DNA of 64,000 bases from Metridium senile (Eukaryota > Cnidaria > Anthozoa > Actiniaria > Metridiidae): contig OX459097.1 in assembly GCA_949775045.1 (NCBI GenBank), positions 18,266,210-18,330,209 on the forward strand, read 5' to 3'. Positions 63,795 through 64,000 of the stretch are shown piece by piece (the stretch's first letter is position 1; each line of letters begins with the position of its first letter). The notes beneath the pieces are model-generated. The model was not told the DNA's origin. It searched no databases and worked only from the letters and a program-made list of their open reading frames with translations. A program made the position numbers and the translations under genes.

Positions 63795-64000
<206 letters not shown>

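Overview
The window is a eukaryotic, almost certainly invertebrate-animal, tandem array of replication-dependent core histone genes. Each repeat also carries a 5S rRNA gene. I count 18 repeat units (U1 to U18) in head-to-tail order, with a standard period of about 3.83 kb. The histones are canonical animal types: an H3.2-like H3, a normal 103-aa H4, an H2A without an H2A.X tail, and an H2B ending in YTSSK. All four genes are intronless and end in the histone 3' stem-loop. The flanks are AT-rich. I cannot name the species. The proteins and the 5S would fit a cnidarian, sponge or lophotrochozoan-type animal, and nothing here decides between them.

Layout of a standard unit on the + strand: a G homopolymer of 15 to 20 bases; H2A (-); a 312-bp divergent promoter; H2B (+); an AT-rich spacer; 5S rRNA (-); a spacer ending in a 90-bp minisatellite; H4 (-); a 294-bp divergent promoter; H3 (+); and about 0.67 kb of AT-rich sequence leading to the next G tract. 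H2A/H2B and H4/H3 are therefore two head-to-head pairs, matching the H2A-H2B dimer and the H3-H4 pair of the nucleosome. H1 is absent from every unit. H3 and H2A converge on the G tract. H2B and 5S converge on the AT-rich spacer.

Intact copies in the window: 17 H2A (U2-U18), 15 H2B, 15 H4, 15 H3 and 17 5S genes. The intact copies of each protein are identical, which indicates very recent homogenisation. The departures are:
- U1 (1-1852) is a collapsed unit with an H2A/H4 junction and no H2B or 5S.
- U4 and U5 each lack one 90-bp minisatellite copy and share a 5S substitution.
- U8 has an H3 frameshift from a 5-bp duplication.
- U10 has an altered H2B 3' UTR.
- U12 has a 200-N gap replacing most of H4 and all of H3, preceded by six one-base indels, two of them in H2B.
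- U13 to U15 share a 2-bp TA expansion.
- U15 has a 599-bp microhomology deletion that removes both the H2A and H2B promoters and most of H2B.
- U18 is cut by the window end inside H4.

I see no mobile element, CRISPR array, tRNA or other protein gene. The most notable features are the 5S gene embedded in an H1-less histone quartet, the G tract at every unit junction, and the record of unequal exchange and deletion in the variant units. Several of the broken units may be assembly errors rather than biology, and these are marked as such.
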